64,000 nucleotides of DNA from Pseudophaeomoniella oleicola (GCA_003868215.1 QWDQ01000023.1:248001-312000), one strand, 5' to 3'; positions 1 through 13,742 are shown, counted from the stretch's first letter. Translations and numbers: made by a program. The notes: generated by a model from the letters alone, not told the origin.

Positions 1-1297
1 GTGACGGTGATCGAAAGTTGAGGGTTACACAAACCTTGCTTATTCCCTTGGGCAAAATGGCGGTGCAGCCTGACTTCTCACCTGGAGAGATCGGAAACAG
101 ACTGTCAAGAAATCCTCAACACAGTGGGAAAGACTGTGATTGAGGGCTCTGGCCTGCTTGGTCAAGGTAAGAAGAAAAGAGAGTCGAAGAGGACGACAAG
201 GTGGTGGATGAAGATGACTGAGAGTGGAGGAAGAGGAGAGTAGGAGAGAGATTCAAAGTTGGGTTGAGGAAAGGTCTCGGCGGTGGGAACATATTGAATA
301 CTAAAGGTAATGGGACAAGCCCACCTGCGCCCTTCCAGACCTGCCTAACATGCACTTTTACTTTTGTACAATTACACATCACCTGTATACGACCTTCTTA
401 TTTCCCTATTCGTCTTCCCTTTCCCTTTGCCTCTGAATCTCTTTTCGATGTATTGTTCAACCTCGAACCCTATCATGAACGCTTTACCTGGTGTTTGGGC
501 CGGCCTTATCTTCATTCATGGACGCCTACTGTGTGTCTAGTACCCGTCATATTTCTCCTTGGTTACCTGATCGTCCGTAGATACCTTAAGTAGATGGAAG
601 TACCCATGTTACGTATTTACCTGAGAAAACCATCCGCATTTGGTATCGTCATGAGCCTTCACTCTTGTCCGATTCGCCCTTGTGGCACCTACTTAACTTC
701 TATGCCTTCACTTCGAACTGCAATTCGCTTAAGAGACCGACAAGTGAGAAAAGAGCGACGTTGTACATGTTACTTGAGGCATATAGGACTGCGGAAGGGC
801 GTGTTGCTACTGAAGGCGTAGCCCACTTGCCTCAGGCATGTTAGGCTAGGTATTATATTTAGGTACTGTAGTAGGTATCTTATGCCCCTCTCCCGTACCT
901 AAGTGACCGCTAATATTGCCGTCCTCGATATTCACGTATGTCTACAACGTAAGGTCCTATCTAATATACCTGCTCCGTCTGGGGACTTTTCATCTCAATC
1001 TATGACATCAATCTGTATCTGGTGGCATTTCCCTACCAATGCCCTCGGATCTCTTTGAGACATAACAGAAAAAGTTGCATCGCTGATGTACCTCTCAAGG
1101 TATCTCTAAGGATCCATGACTCGTCAGGCTGTGTATAATGGAGGCTTCAGGTGATTGACGTGTCAGGTTATATTGTCTTATTGTACATGTTCATGCAGTG
1201 GACAGTAATTACATTCTCCGTACCGAACATTTCTCAACACGTAAGAATGGCCTGACCGCCTTGATCTCCTTATGGCTGATACCCGACGTCCAACGTC

Positions 1298-1309
1298 TAC
1301 TACGTAGTA
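1298..1309. repeat. TACTACGTAGTA palindrome
   Basis: Exact 12-bp perfect palindrome, intergenic; extended by one base each side (CTACTACGTAGTAG). One of seven in the window. Confidence 0.95.
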
Positions 1310-3606
1310 GAATCGCGCCCCCACTGAGTGAGTTCCACGGTTGTCTCTATTAAATACCTCGTGAGGCTCGTACATCATACATTATTGTAGACAAGATGTG
1401 TACATCGGCGTCTGACTTGCCCGCCGGGGAAATGGCAAAAATGGCTCTAATCTCCGGGTTTAGGCTTATGATAACGCTACTACGGAGTACACACGAGCTT
1501 ATTTAGGCTCCCTTGACTTTACTTTGGTGAACGGCGAGTAAGAGGGATGGAATTGTTAGCCCCCAATGTGTGCCCAACATGCTGATCCCACTCTTACGGT
1601 GACCTTCGCCCTTCCCTTGCTCATCAAGATCTACCTTGGTACAGGTAAGTTAGAGCGATATCTTGGGTTACCTTAAGTAGGTTTCCGGTGATGGGCTGAC
1701 CCCATGTCGTCTTGTGACCACAACGGTGAAGAAGGCTATGATTGTATGCTTTAATCACTCCCGGCATCTGACCATCATTTACTCCGTAGATACCTCGGTC
1801 CCTACATTCGATCACCTTAGTATGTTTGACGGCGTCCGTGGGAGGTGGTTACAGGTCAGCTACAAGACGGTGGATGCTAGTGTTGCTTGGAACTTTCACG
1901 TAACCCAGATGCCGCCTGCCTCCATAAATCTGGGAGATTAGACGGAAAGCCCACCGATAGCGACAAGGATGGTGGCGAACCTTCATTTACTATGTACGTA
2001 GTAGTTATAATGAAGGTAGATTAATCTGGCGATTGCAACATGCGTTTTGAACCGTTCATAGTGGTTCACGGTCCCTGTCTCGGTATATATCAGTGATCAC
2101 TGAAGGCGTGGTTATTACATCGGGGCATGTTGGGCGTGGGAACTCTGTTGGCGACGCGTCGGAACAGACATGAATGAAATCTTATCGCTCAATCTAGATT
2201 GCTCGTTGTGCCTCCCGCTTGTGAGCCTACGTTGGCTGCAAGGCAACACTCAACCTAATTCGGCCTTGATCACCTTGAACACAAACTGATCAGGAGCTCA
2301 AAATACAGTACAGGAATGTGGCTGGAGACATGTTCTGGTTGGACTTGTTACAGTACGACGACCGAGTCTCGGACTCGACCGCCGACGAAGGAAATGATGA
2401 TGTCGTTTGTGGCCTCACGAGGAGCTTTCCGCCCTATACTGGGAGCATCCTCCCTTCGTTCCCATGCATTTCCCTTATGATTCCAGTAGGTCGTAAGCAA
2501 CGTCCTTGCACGTCAAGAATCGTGAGACGCTGTCTCCCACTGGCTCTGAACTAGTATTATGTTAACAGAGCTCCTCAACAACTGTGACCCCCAGTTGGGA
2601 TTTGTGTGATTGGGAATAAGCGCCGGACTTGGCTGGGCTGTATCTACGTAGGTACATGCGACGTACGCTACTCGTCGAATTGGTGCAGCTAGTATGCGAT
2701 TGATGTTTTGATTCGATTTTGATAACGACATAGGATCAGAGACCCAGTACAATTGGATGCCTTTCTACTATCGATGTACATTTGTGTTCAATACACGAGT
2801 GTTAGCAACATAGCTAATTATATACCCGGGTTGTAAACACCTCGACCTATCCCACCTCCGCGCCTTCCGGAGGGGTAGCATAAGCAATGAGGTCCTATTG
2901 AGCATGCAGGGAAGTGCCAAATGGTTCAGGCAGGGTGAGCGGGAGGCGCTGCCGTGAGGAGTGTTTGTGCAGTACCCCGCTTTTCGAGGGACCACCGCTG
3001 TGATAAACCGCCATGCAGAGTGAGCAAGTACCTGCCCTGTCTATGGAAGAAGCATTCCGTATGCGAAAAGAAAAAAAGGATTTGACGATTGCCTGCAATA
3101 GATCAAAGTTGACGAGTGTATGTACTCTTGGTAAACCTCACCAAAAATGGCTGACGCAGAGCAAGGACATTAATCAAAGCAGTGACCAGTGCCGAGAGAG
3201 ACGATAATATGGCCCTTGACCTGATTGATGGATATGAAACACGAGCGACTGTGATCTACAGTCCTTGGTCAGGGTCATCACAGCACCGCTTTCCTACGTC
3301 TGAACATTGTCTGGGCTCGTAACAAGGTATGAAGCACTGACAAAAAACCAGCATGAACGCCAGGAATCAGGTCGTTAATACCAGTCCAACTTGAAGATGC
3401 TGGCGAGGAAAGTATGAGCAGCTGGAAGCAGGTTTCTTATCGAAAGTACCGGATAACACAAAGTATACACTTTAGGTTAATCAGCCTCGAACAAAAGTTG
3501 GATAAAATGCAGATGAGTACGTTGATAGGCTGATCGAACAGGAGTTGGCTCGCTTGGTAAGTGGATGAATCAGGTTGGCTGTGTGGTACGGAGGGACAGC
3601 TGATAG

Positions 3607-3618
3607 TACTACGTAGTA
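3607..3618. repeat. TACTACGTAGTA palindrome
   Basis: Exact 12-bp copy, intergenic, with a TACGTAGTA relative 56 bp downstream. Confidence 0.95.
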
Positions 3619-4483
3619 ATATCATGGACGACAAGAAAGGAGGTCTCCGTACCTTTAGTCGGGTGAGTATAGGTACGTAGTAAACCGTTAGGTAGGTGTT
3701 CGGGATGCCTTTCCTGTAGGTTGCTGTCCTACAAGACGTAGGACGCAGGGCGGAACCCCTGAGGATATATTACATTAATACAAGAAAAGTCCGTCCTTGT
3801 TGATAGGAGACGGATACCAAGTAGGTATGGAAAGATGCTTTACCTAGGATAGGATAGGATAGGGGTGGAATGCTTAAACAAATAAGGTGCCTGTCAAAGT
3901 ACTTACAGTTGGTCTTTCCGTCTGTTGGCTACCTATGTTAAGGGGGGTTGCCCCTGGAGAGAAAGGCTTATGGATCTTAAGAATTGTACCTAAGGTGGAA
4001 CCGATAGGTCCGGCCTGATACTGTCGGTCAGATATCGTTAGATACACTGGTACCTACAAGGTATTCTCAAGCTTTTAGCGCAAGCTCCGACCTGGTCTTA
4101 CGTGCAAAGGCACACGGTCTCTGACCTGGTTTGCCGGCTGTTCAACCCCCATATTCAATCAACATAACTTTTTTCTTAACACCAGCTACATCTATACCGC
4201 GCTACAGTCTTTCGATCATCAACCAGCTTATGACCTTTATTCTCTGGCGACTTCTCAACAGAAATCATATGTGTTGCCCTCATCAGTGCGATGTCCAATG
4301 ATCGCTCTAAGAGGCTAATCGAATTTCATGTCGTGCATTCTTGACCAACCTTCGCGATAACCTTTTGGTGCATGTGGCTGGGATAATTGATGAACTTCTC
4401 CATCGCGCGCAACTCGACTCTCCTTTTACTACACGCAATAGCGCTGCGCATTTACTTGTGCGCAAGCATCATCAGTCATCGCC

Positions 4484-7400
4484 ATGGCCTTCTTGTTTAA
4501 ATCGAAGAAGGACAAAACGGCCGCTCCACCGCCGGCAACTCGAAACACTCAACCGGCGGAAGGTGCTCCTCCCGCCGCGGTCAATGGCTTACCAGAAAAG
4601 GCACAGACGTCCACACCCTCGAGCAGTGTCAATAACAGCTTGAACTCTCTCTCAGGGGACAACAAGACCGACCAACAATGGCAGCGGCGCGAAAGATCGG
4701 ATTCGGAGGCCCAGGTAAGCCCATGAGAGGAGATACCTATTTATATGCACCCTTCTAACACAGCCGTTAGGGACAGCCAGTCCGACGGGCTCAGGCACCT
4801 GCCAATGTTCCGAACGCAGCGCTATATCCATGGTCGCAAAGACGATTAAATTTTCCCACACCACAGTCGAATCCTTTTCCTCGTTATGGCGCAGCGGTCA
4901 ATTCCCTGGCGTCGAAAGAAGGAGACATCTACATGATGGGTGGTCTGATTAATGGGTCTATGGTTAAGGGGGATCTTTGGATGGTAGAATGTGGTGGCGG
5001 AAACCTCTCATGCTATCCGATTGCAACGATATCAGAAGGGCCTGGCCCGCGTGTCGGTCATGCGGCTCTACTCGTAGGTAATGCATTTATTGTATTTGGA
5101 GGGGATACGAAAATGGACGAATCGGATGTTCTGGACGACACTCTTTACCTTTTGAACACCTGTGAGTGGTACCTTGTTGAAGGTCAAAGGGTCGCTGCTA
5201 ACAACTCCTTTAGCCTCTCGGCAGTGGTCAAGAGCATCTCCTCCGGGACCAAAACCCGCCGGTAGATATGGGCACACCCTGAACATACTTGGTTCTAAAA
5301 TCTACATCTTCGGCGGTCAAGTTGAGGGCCAATTTTACAATGACTTGATCGCATTCGACCTGAATCAGCTACAGAATCCTGCAAACCAATGGGAGTTCTT
5401 AATACCGCACAATGGAACGGGACAGGCAGGGCCGCTCCCACCTGCAAGAACAAACCACACCATCATCGGCTTCAACGACAAATTGTATCTGTTTGGAGGC
5501 ACCAATGGACAGCAGTGGTTCAATGACGTGTGGACCTTCGACCCAAGGTTGAACCTATGGACCCAGGAGGATTGCATTGGTTACATTCCAGCGCCAAGAG
5601 AGGGCCATGCAGCGGCTCTGGTCAACGATGTGATGTACATTTTTGGTGGTCGAACGGAGGAAGGTACCGACTTGGGTGATTTGGCTGCTTTCAGAATATC
5701 GTCTAGACGATGGTATACATTTCAGAACATGGGTCCGTCACCGTCACCGAGATCTGGACACAGCATGACCTCGTATGGGAAGCAGATCATCGTTTTGGCA
5801 GGAGAACCAAGCTCTGCTCCGCGAGACCCAGGCGAACTAAGTTTGGTATACATTCTGGACACTGGGAAAATTCGATATCCGAACGACCAATCGGCTCAGC
5901 AAAGTTCACAACATGTTACCCAACGTAGACCAAGTACGGAAACGAAGAGTGCTATACCAACTACCGTGCGATCAGTATCAAGAGAAGGCCAGACGGCTTC
6001 TCCCGACAACGTTAAGAGGAGCGAGAGCCGCGCACGTGACGCCCCACCGTCAGCGCCCTCCGCTGCTCGAGCTGCTGAATTGCAGTCCACTGCACCCGCA
6101 CCGTCATCTCGCCTGCCTAGGGCGTCAATGGTCCAAGCACCAGCTGGGCCCCCTCCACCGGGGCAAGCGCCAACCCCCAGACAGGGTGGTATCTTACCAG
6201 CTCAAGCAGCGTCAAGAAGCAAGGCGCCTAGTAGAGGACCAACAGTAGACATTGTGAGAGCTGCGTCAGTTTCCCAGGGACGCGAGTCTCCTGCCCCAAG
6301 AGAAAGCCCGAAAGATCCTGTCTCCCGGGTTCGCGACGGAAGTCCTGCATCTCAGGGTCGCCGTACTCCAACCGGCCAACCATCCAAACTGGCTGCACGT
6401 GCGATGGAAGCTGGTGAGGCAGCGCCACTTGTACATCATGGGCCCACTCGCCAAAGATCATTGCGTTCTCAGCGTGGTCAAGGATCCATTGACAGTACGG
6501 ATGATCCCAGTCTGAGCAGGAGCCTGTCTGGGCGAATGCTCTCAGAAGGTGGTGATCATCGCAATTCGCGAATGTTCATGGATGCACCCCAATCTCCGAA
6601 AATAAGTCCTCACCAAGAGGCATTAATAAAGGAGCTTGAAGCTGCAAAGAGTAGAAGTGCGTGGTATGCCTCAGAGCTTGCGCTTGCTCGCAAGGCTGGC
6701 TATCAGCCGAGCTCTGCGGCAAGCCCGACCTTGGACGTGTCTCAGTCGGACCAGTTTGGCGACGAAGATAAACCCCTGATAGAGGCTCTATTAACAATGC
6801 GGACAGAGTTGGCCAACATGCATCAGACAATCGAGTCACAGGCTAATGAGGCAGCACGACGCATGGCTGAAGTCGAACATCAGAGGGATGCGGCCATTAG
6901 CGAAGCCGCCTATGCACGAGCAAAGCTAGCTGCTCATGGTGGAAGCCAACGGGGGACACCCCAACCAGATACCCGCGAAGTCGACGAAGACGAGCGAGAG
7001 AGGTCGACGGACCTAAGCAGACGTTTAGCACTTGCTTTAGCAGCGCAGTCAGAACATAAGACGAGAATCGATTCGATGATGGCTGAACTGCAGACCGAAA
7101 AGCGTGCACGGGAACTTGCCGAAGCAGCAGCTGAATCTGCTCAAAAGCGTCTCGGTACCATTGACTCGGATCGCAATCCACTAGAAATCGAGAGTCTGCG
7201 GGCCGAACTGCATCAAGCCCAAGCAACTGCGCGTCAAGAGGCATCTCAGAGAGCGCAATTAGAGGAGCGTCTCCAATTTATCGGACTAGAGAAGCACGAG
7301 GTTACTCAACGCCACGAGGAAGTGACAAGCCGACTCAAGGATCACGCAGCATCTCTCACATCGCTGCAAGCAGCTGTTGCCTCGTCGACAGAGAAAGCAG

Positions 7401-9133
7401 ATCTAATGGAGCGGCAACTCGAGGAAGAACGTGCATCCAGAGAAGGACTGGAGATGAAACTCGCCCAACTCAGGTCGGAGCATGAAGAGCGAACTACGGA
7501 GTTGGAGAGCACATCGAAACGACTTCGTGATGCTGAAGAACTCGCAGAGAGTCATGCTAAGGAAGCTGCAACTCACAGAGAAGCGTTCATCAACGGTCTT
7601 GCCAAGGCAGCGGCCTACGAGCCAGCTTCAGGAGACCGAGATCTAACAGAACAAAAGGTCGCCGTATTACAACAATCTGCTGACAGGGCCCACGCTCTTG
7701 CCAAAGCAAATCAAGATGCAGCTGATTTGGCTGCCCAGAAGCTGCGCAACGCGGAGGAGCGCATTGCAGGTTTGGAAGCTTATCAAGACCAAACCAACCG
7801 AGAAGCATTGCAACTCCGACGGCAATTGCAAGCGGCCTTGAAAGAGATTCAGAGTCAGCAGCAGCAGACTAGGGAGGCAAGAGCTATGCTAGAGAGTCAG
7901 CAGCGCGAAGCCAGCGCCCTTGCTGTCCAACACGGTGCTCTAAAAGATTTACTTGGCGAGCGCGGTACTAACATTTCGGACGCAAGGAAGTCCCCATTGC
8001 TTGACACGGCGCCAGGCTCACGACTCAGCACACCAGACCAGAATCGACTTAGGGAGCTTGAGCAACAGCTACACAATAGCTTACGCGCTCATGAAGAATC
8101 CAAGGTCAGCTTTGAGACTAGGGAGCAAGAAGCCGATCGCCAATATCGTGAAAAGCTGGAACAGCTTGAGAATGATTTCCAGTCTGCCGTGCATTACGTG
8201 AAGGGCACGGAGAAGATGCTCAAGCGTATGAAAGATGAACTTGGCAAGCACAAGGCACAGAATAGCAAGTTGCAAAATGAGCTTGACGAAGCTCGTAAAG
8301 TTGCTGATGCGCCAGACGATGGTGGCAATAGAGCAGAGTGGGAGCATGAACGTGATGCTCTGCAAAGGTCTCTTGATGATATGAAAGCTGAAAGTGCATC
8401 CCGGGTTGATGCACTTGAAGCGCAGGTTGCTACAGTCCGGAGTCAGCTTGAAGCAACTCAAGTTGAACGTGACCAGCATAAGACTACGCAAGAGGAAATG
8501 GACCGCCAACTTCAGCAAATAGGAAGTGAGCTCTCGGCACTCAAAGCTGAGAATAATCTGCTCGAAACTCGTGCAATTGATGCCGAACAGAAAGTGTCGC
8601 TCCTTCTCGACCAAGTCGGCCAATCAGTTGGCAATTACCGGCGGCAATCTCAGATGTTGCCGAACCAGCCTTCTGCTCCCAACGGTACAGGTCCTGGCCA
8701 CAAACATCAAGCAAGTACATCCACCACAGCGTCGACAGCCCGTGAGCACACAGAAGCAACGGCCACCCCAGATGAGAGCACCTACATCGACAACCGTGGT
8801 TCACTTGCTCTCGACAGTCTTGCATCCGAACTTGACGCCCTCCGAAGTCACTGGGAGACCACGAACAAAAACTACCGTCTAAGCCATCAATTCGATTTTG
8901 AGAGAGTCCCTACTAAGGAGAATGGTGGGGGTGACATCGGTGATAATTTCTCGAATTGGAGGAAGAGACTCGACGGAGATGGCGATGATGAGGATGATGA
9001 GCAACATGGCCAAATGCAGAGAAGCGCAGACGCATCCGCTCCCATTTCATCATCTACGGGTCTTGCACCTACAGCTGTGAAAGAAACCGACGTTACGCCT
9101 ACCGCCGCTGTCGCACAGGGTGGCATGATATAA
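4484..9133 (+). CDS. teaA: Kelch-repeat cell-end polarity protein, Tea1/TeaA type
   Basis: Likely the cell-end marker that rides microtubule plus ends to the hyphal tip and helps position the growth site. Three exons are inferred: 4484-4714, 4771-5161 and 5214-9133, giving about 1513 residues. The introns are 56 and 52 nt, begin GTAAGC and GTGAGT, and keep phase. About six kelch repeats lie at residues 115-430, seen as RxGH-type starts followed by hydrophobic strands ending in FGG, MGG or LAG. A Pro/Ser-rich linker follows, then a very long Glu/Gln/Ala-rich coiled coil (about 675-1390) and an acidic tail. Kelch repeats followed by a long coiled coil at this size is the Tea1/TeaA layout. The ATG at 4484 is in CCATGG context and opens a Pro/Ala-rich leader. 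Assignment to Tea1 rather than a related kelch-coiled-coil protein (Tea3) is inference. Confidence 0.88.
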
Positions 9134-9508
9134 AGATGGTCATTGTATCTCATTCATTGTTCCCCTGAACTGTTGTTCGGGGACTGAGAAAAATATACTA
9201 ACTATCCAACGACTTACCGTGTACATTTTCTTTTCTTTTACTCTTTGTTTTCTCATGTAATACATATTCTCTTGTCCCTTTCTTTTCCTCTTTTTTCATT
9301 GTTCGACCATTCGTCTCTCTCATCCTCACCCTCACCCCTATTCCGGGAGAGCAGCAGCAGCAGCAGCGCATGTATGTATGTATCTTATGTATGGAAATGG
9401 GGCCAATCCAAGTTTATTTATCATTATTTATCTACTCTCATATATATCTAATGGCAGGTTCTGAAGTAGAATAGAACTTGGCTGGGTTAATTGTCTCCTT
9501 TCTTTTTT

Positions 9509-9522
9509 GGGGGGGGGGGGGG
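9509..9522 (+). repeat. Homopolymer run of 14 G
   Basis: Fourteen consecutive G residues on the top strand, preceded by a short T run. It lies about 375 bases downstream of the kelch stop codon. Confidence 0.95.
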
Positions 9523-10003
9523 AGGGTTAGGTATATATAGGGTATATCAGTTAATTATAAATAAGAAAGATATACACATAAGTATCTTGGGTACAGAAAG
9601 GTGTGTGTGTGTGAAAGAAAGGAAGAGTAGGCCAGGTAGATACCCAGGGTAACTAAGTTGGATTGGAACTTGTAACTTGTATGTATATGGTCAATCAGGT
9701 GAGTAAGTAAAGGTAGATATATTGATGACTAGGTATCTAGGTAGGTAATTAGGTAAGGTAGGGGTGAGGTAAAGTAAGTAATGCTTCCTTCCTCTTCCTT
9801 TTGAATAGAGTGAGATAAAAAAAGGAGGGGGGGGGGGAGGAGATGGTGAGCAAGTTAAAGGACAGTAATTGCAGTAATAATTAGGTTAGATACGGGATAC
9901 ATACGGGTTGGTTGGTAATTAACGTAAGAAGATGTGCATGCAGGTACCTAGGTAGACAGGTAGGTACATATATATACTAGGTAGGTAGGTATGAAAGGGG
10001 GGT

Positions 10004-10035
10004 TATGTATGTATGTATGTATGTATGTATGTATG
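10004..10035. repeat. (TATG)8 microsatellite
   Basis: Eight uninterrupted copies of TATG in the convergent intergenic region, next to GGTA/TAGG-rich sequence. Confidence 0.95.
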
Positions 10036-10262
10036 AATGAAGAAAACAGACAAGGAAAGTAAAGGAAAGGAAAGAGGAAAATATAAACCAGTAATTAATA
10101 ACAGTAATACTTGAACAAGGATATTTTTCTCCCCCTATATTATTATTATCACTTTCTCCCCTGTTTTGTGTCATTACTTTCATGAAAAATCATTACATTT
10201 GATCAATCATCCCCCTCTCTCTGTGCAGCCAAAAGGAAACGATATCATCAAATCAGGTTAGG

Positions 10263-13200
10263 TCAGATGAGACTCCATTGCCTGAACCAGATTCTGGTCC
10301 ATTCGTCGTCGACGGCTTTTAGCTCGGTTCGTGCTGTCGGGCTGTCGAGGGTCATTTTTGTGGTTTCCCATTGCGAGGAGGTCGGTTGTAATGATGATGG
10401 TGGTGGTGATGGTGAGATGGATCCATCGTGAGGTGCGAGAAGGCTAGATTCGTAAAAGTCGAGGAGCTTGAGACCGGGGTTTTCGGAAATGATGGCACCG
10501 TGGTGGGTTGATTGCGAGGTGGAGAGGGCGGAGATCCAGGTTGCGGGTGAGGCAATGGTGAGCGTAGCGGTGATTGGCTCTGACTCCTTTTTGGGAGAGG
10601 ACAGGATGGGTTGGATCGTTGGGAGAAGAGATGGGTATAGGACCGGGTGAGGGTTCAGGAGGTTGTAGACCTGGCAGCCTTGGTTTGATTCCGAGACTTC
10701 TTTTACAGTGTCTGGCGGAAGATTGCTAGTTCTGGTGTAGCGAGATATGTTGGTGAAGATTAGCTCGATTATGACTCGGGCTAGAATATCAACGGGAATA
10801 AAGTCCATCGTATTCATCACGCCGAGCGACTCCGGTAACAAACCGAGATGTTTTGACGAAAATATCAGGCTGGGAAACCATTCATTCCTGTTCCAATATC
10901 CCTTTTTGGAGTACGACGGAAGGACCGGGCCTGCAATCTGACCTATTCTGAGCACATTGTGAGGAATCAGCCCAGCATTCGTATTGCCGGCATTGTCTAG
11001 CATACGTTCTGCGATGTATTTAGACTGGGCATAACCCATTGGTTCGGGGGCAGAGAGGGATGAGAGAATCGATTCGGGGATTTTGATCGTTGGTTCCTTG
11101 CGCAGGAGGTTCAAAGCTGTGGAGATACTGGAAAGGAAGAACACGGGAGAGCCTGTCGTTGACGATAGAGAGAGCAAGTGGCGTATTCCGGCGATGTGGG
11201 TGCGTTCAAAAGAGGACACAGCCAGGTTGAAATCAACTTTCCAAGCACAGTGTAAGATGATGTTGACTTCTGACTGAAGGGCTTGGTACTGAGCTGGAGT
11301 GAGTCCGAAGTCAGGCTTGGAGAGATCGGCAGTCAAGAATTGGACTCGACCTTGTCCGCCCTCAGAAGTGTTCCAAGTACTTGGGAGGCCACGCATTGTG
11401 TTGAGTTGCTTCTGCCGTTGTGCACCATCCTTCGAGCGATTAAGGCAGAATATTCTGGAAATCTTGTTGGACGGTGAAGATAGTAGGACGTCGAGGAGAT
11501 AACTACCGAGAGAACCAGTCGAGCCTGTAAGCAGGACTTTCACACCCGAGGAGAAGTCTGGTACGCGAGAGTGCTCGCGGAAAGGTAAGTCCTTGGAGTA
11601 CTTGTCAATGAGTTCTTGGATCTTCAAGTTGCTCCCCTCGAGATTCAGCTTCGAAAGATCATTTGCCAGCAATCCGTCTATCAAATCGCTGAGGGCATCC
11701 GAAACAGCAGAAACTGTAGGATGCGCATAAATGAACGGTGGGTTCACCTTGTCCGTGTCGACAGAGACATTGCTTTGTCTCAAGGTTGCACGGACTTGCT
11801 GCACAACCATCGATACTTGCAGCGAGTCCATGCCCCGTTCAAATACATCGTCATCGGGTTCCAACATATCCATATCCAGAACTTTCGCATAAGTCTGACG
11901 CACGAGCGCTTGGACGCCGACTCGGTCATGTGGATCGTCAAGCTGGAGCCCTTCCGTGAGAAGACCTTCTTGTGCTGCAGTGTATGCATCTTCCAGTTCC
12001 CTTTTGAATTGTTTCACGGTGAGCCACCGTTGCACTGTGCCTTTTCCTGCGCGAAGGAAAGCCTTCCCCGGGGGTACAAATACAATTAGGGATTTTGGGA
12101 TCTTTGCATAACGTGGAGCAATTTTGTTGGCCTCCTCTACGGTTGGCCACAATACTTCCCGTATAGCTTGCTGGTCTGCGTCTGTCTCAGGAGGCTTGTA
12201 GAGTTCCACCAATAGTGAGGGAAGAAATTGGTGTTCTCCAATCACTAAAGCTGCATTTACCGAGGGATGCGCATTGATAATGTGTTCCTGAGGAACAGGG
12301 TTTATTTTCTCGCCGATGGATAAGACGATAAGATCGTCTACCCTTCCACGGTATTGCCACCAGCCATCATCTCCCTCGCTATAGATATCCCTTGTCCTGT
12401 ACTCTGGAAGCTCTGGGAAAATAAGAGGAGTGCCATGAAACTTCGCATGCTCTAAATCATGTGGTATTATCAGTTCGTACATCCCACCCATGGCCAGCTC
12501 AAAACGGTAACCAGCTTCGGGGACGAAATTTAGTTGTGCCCATCGGCTACTGGGACCACTTTGAAGATGGTACCAACCATACTCGGTCATACCGAGCAAT
12601 GAGCCAAGGTGTTTCAGTTTTGGCGCAAGTTTGTTACCAATGACTGGTGGCAGTGGGCCTCCGGCGTACAAAACATGTTCGAGCTTGGATAGTAGATCAA
12701 TGCCGGCTGAAATATCCGATATATCACCAAGGATGGAAGGCGGCGCTATGAGGGTCGTTATACGCTCTTGGGACGGCAGAGAAGACAGCAGAGAAGCTAT
12801 GTATTCTCCCGTTGGTGGCATGGATGGGTGACTCATTATGACTGTGGCTTCATAAAATAACGCAGTACCTAGAGCAAGTGACATACCCGCAGCCTATTGC
12901 GCTGTTAGCTTTTAGCGGAATATTCTGAGATAGATTGACAGACATGGAACAGAGGTAGCAAACATAGAAACCTTTGACCCGAGATGTCATCTCTCATTAT
13001 TATCTTCTGGTCGGTCGAGAGAAGATGTCCGCTGTCGATCCTGGCAAGCCAGTCGTGAGTATGAAAGACGGGTTTTGGATTCCCTAACCAAGTTAGGCCA
13101 AGGTAAGCCACTCCGCACAATGGACGAACCTGAGGAGCCAGAGCTATGCATAACGGTCACGACGTCATCTTTGACCTCTTCATAAGTAAAGTCGAAACTG

Positions 13201-13739
13201 TAATGAGGAACCGGTGGTTCTTCCATGGCCTCATCGAGACTTGGCACTTGGACACCCTGTATACCAGCATTGGCAGCTGTGACCTGTAACATGGTCTCGA
13301 GGATGCTGCGGATCGGAACATCATATACGATAGCTTTGCACTTCGACTTCTGGAACAAAAGCTGCTGGGCTTCGATCGTATTACGCAAAGATGGCAGCAA
13401 AATCTACTCTGTCAGAGATCAATGAGAGCGTTCAGTTGGATGTAATGGACTCACTTTTCTGCGCGTCTTGGCAGCTGCCAGTATCAGTATGGGATACTTC
13501 AAGTCTTGGAGTCCAAAGTAAGCAAACGTCTCTCCTTGACCGACGATACCGGCGAGCTTATCATCCAGCCACCAGGCCAGACGATTGACGGCATTGGCAA
13601 AACAACGATAGGTGATTTCAATAGAACCATCTGCTGCATTGGGAGATCGAGCAATGTACGCATACGGCCTCGCGTATCCAGCTCGAGCTCTGTCGTCCAG
13701 AATGTGAGGAAGCAGTCTCGTCCCATATGACTGATCCAT
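10263..13739 (-). CDS. NRPS-like adenylate-forming reductase (A-T-R)
   Basis: An adenylation-thiolation-reductase enzyme: it should activate a carboxylic acid with ATP, load it on a phosphopantetheine arm and release it reductively with NAD(P)H. Four exons are inferred on the minus strand: 13739-13455, 13403-13130, 13083-12944 and 12893-10263, about 1109 residues. Splicing restores the AMP-binding loop SSGSSGNPKP across exons 2 and 3. Also visible are GMTEYG (about residue 335), a YSEGD..GRVDD..GEK stretch, an AGKGTVQRW lysine region, a carrier site GMDSLQ (serine about 590), and a Rossmann loop TGSTGSLG (about 689) with a later YxxxK (YAQSK). There is no condensation domain, so it is not a peptide-forming NRPS. 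The family includes fungal aryl-acid reductases and resembles Lys2 in layout; the substrate is unknown. A GTG precedes the ATG; I chose the ATG at 13739. Confidence 0.88.
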
Positions 13740-13742
13740 CAC

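Larger units (their letters stand above)
1..4483. other. Gene-free stretch upstream of the kelch gene
   Basis: No open frame here looks like a real protein: all are short, low in family-like sequence and mostly lack an ATG. It holds two exact copies of the TACTACGTAGTA palindrome (1298-1309, 3607-3618), related sites such as TACGTAGTA (3674-3682) and TACGGAGTAC near 1480, and a short AGGAT/ATAGG tandem run near 3846-3865. The last 250 bases contain short upstream ATGs and are probably the promoter and 5' leader of the kelch gene. Confidence 0.6.
9134..10262. other. Convergent intergenic region rich in simple repeats
   Basis: Lies between the 3' ends of the kelch gene (+) and the NRPS-like gene (-). 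I see no gene. It is packed with low-complexity DNA: a run of 14 G (9509-9522), 11 G (9827-9837), a GT run near 9602-9612, many TAGG/GGTA units (about 9715-9770 and 9945-9990) and a (TATG)8 tract (10004-10035). It probably holds both 3' UTRs and terminators. Confidence 0.7.

Noticed and set aside
8081-8623. 180-codon antisense frame inside the kelch gene
   Set aside because: It mirrors the coiled-coil coding strand; its composition follows from Glu/Gln/Lys codons read backwards and it has no domain.
10352-10555. Minus-strand frame with a run of eight histidines
   Set aside because: It is an out-of-frame reading of a simple GAT/GGT-rich stretch at the end of the reductase gene.
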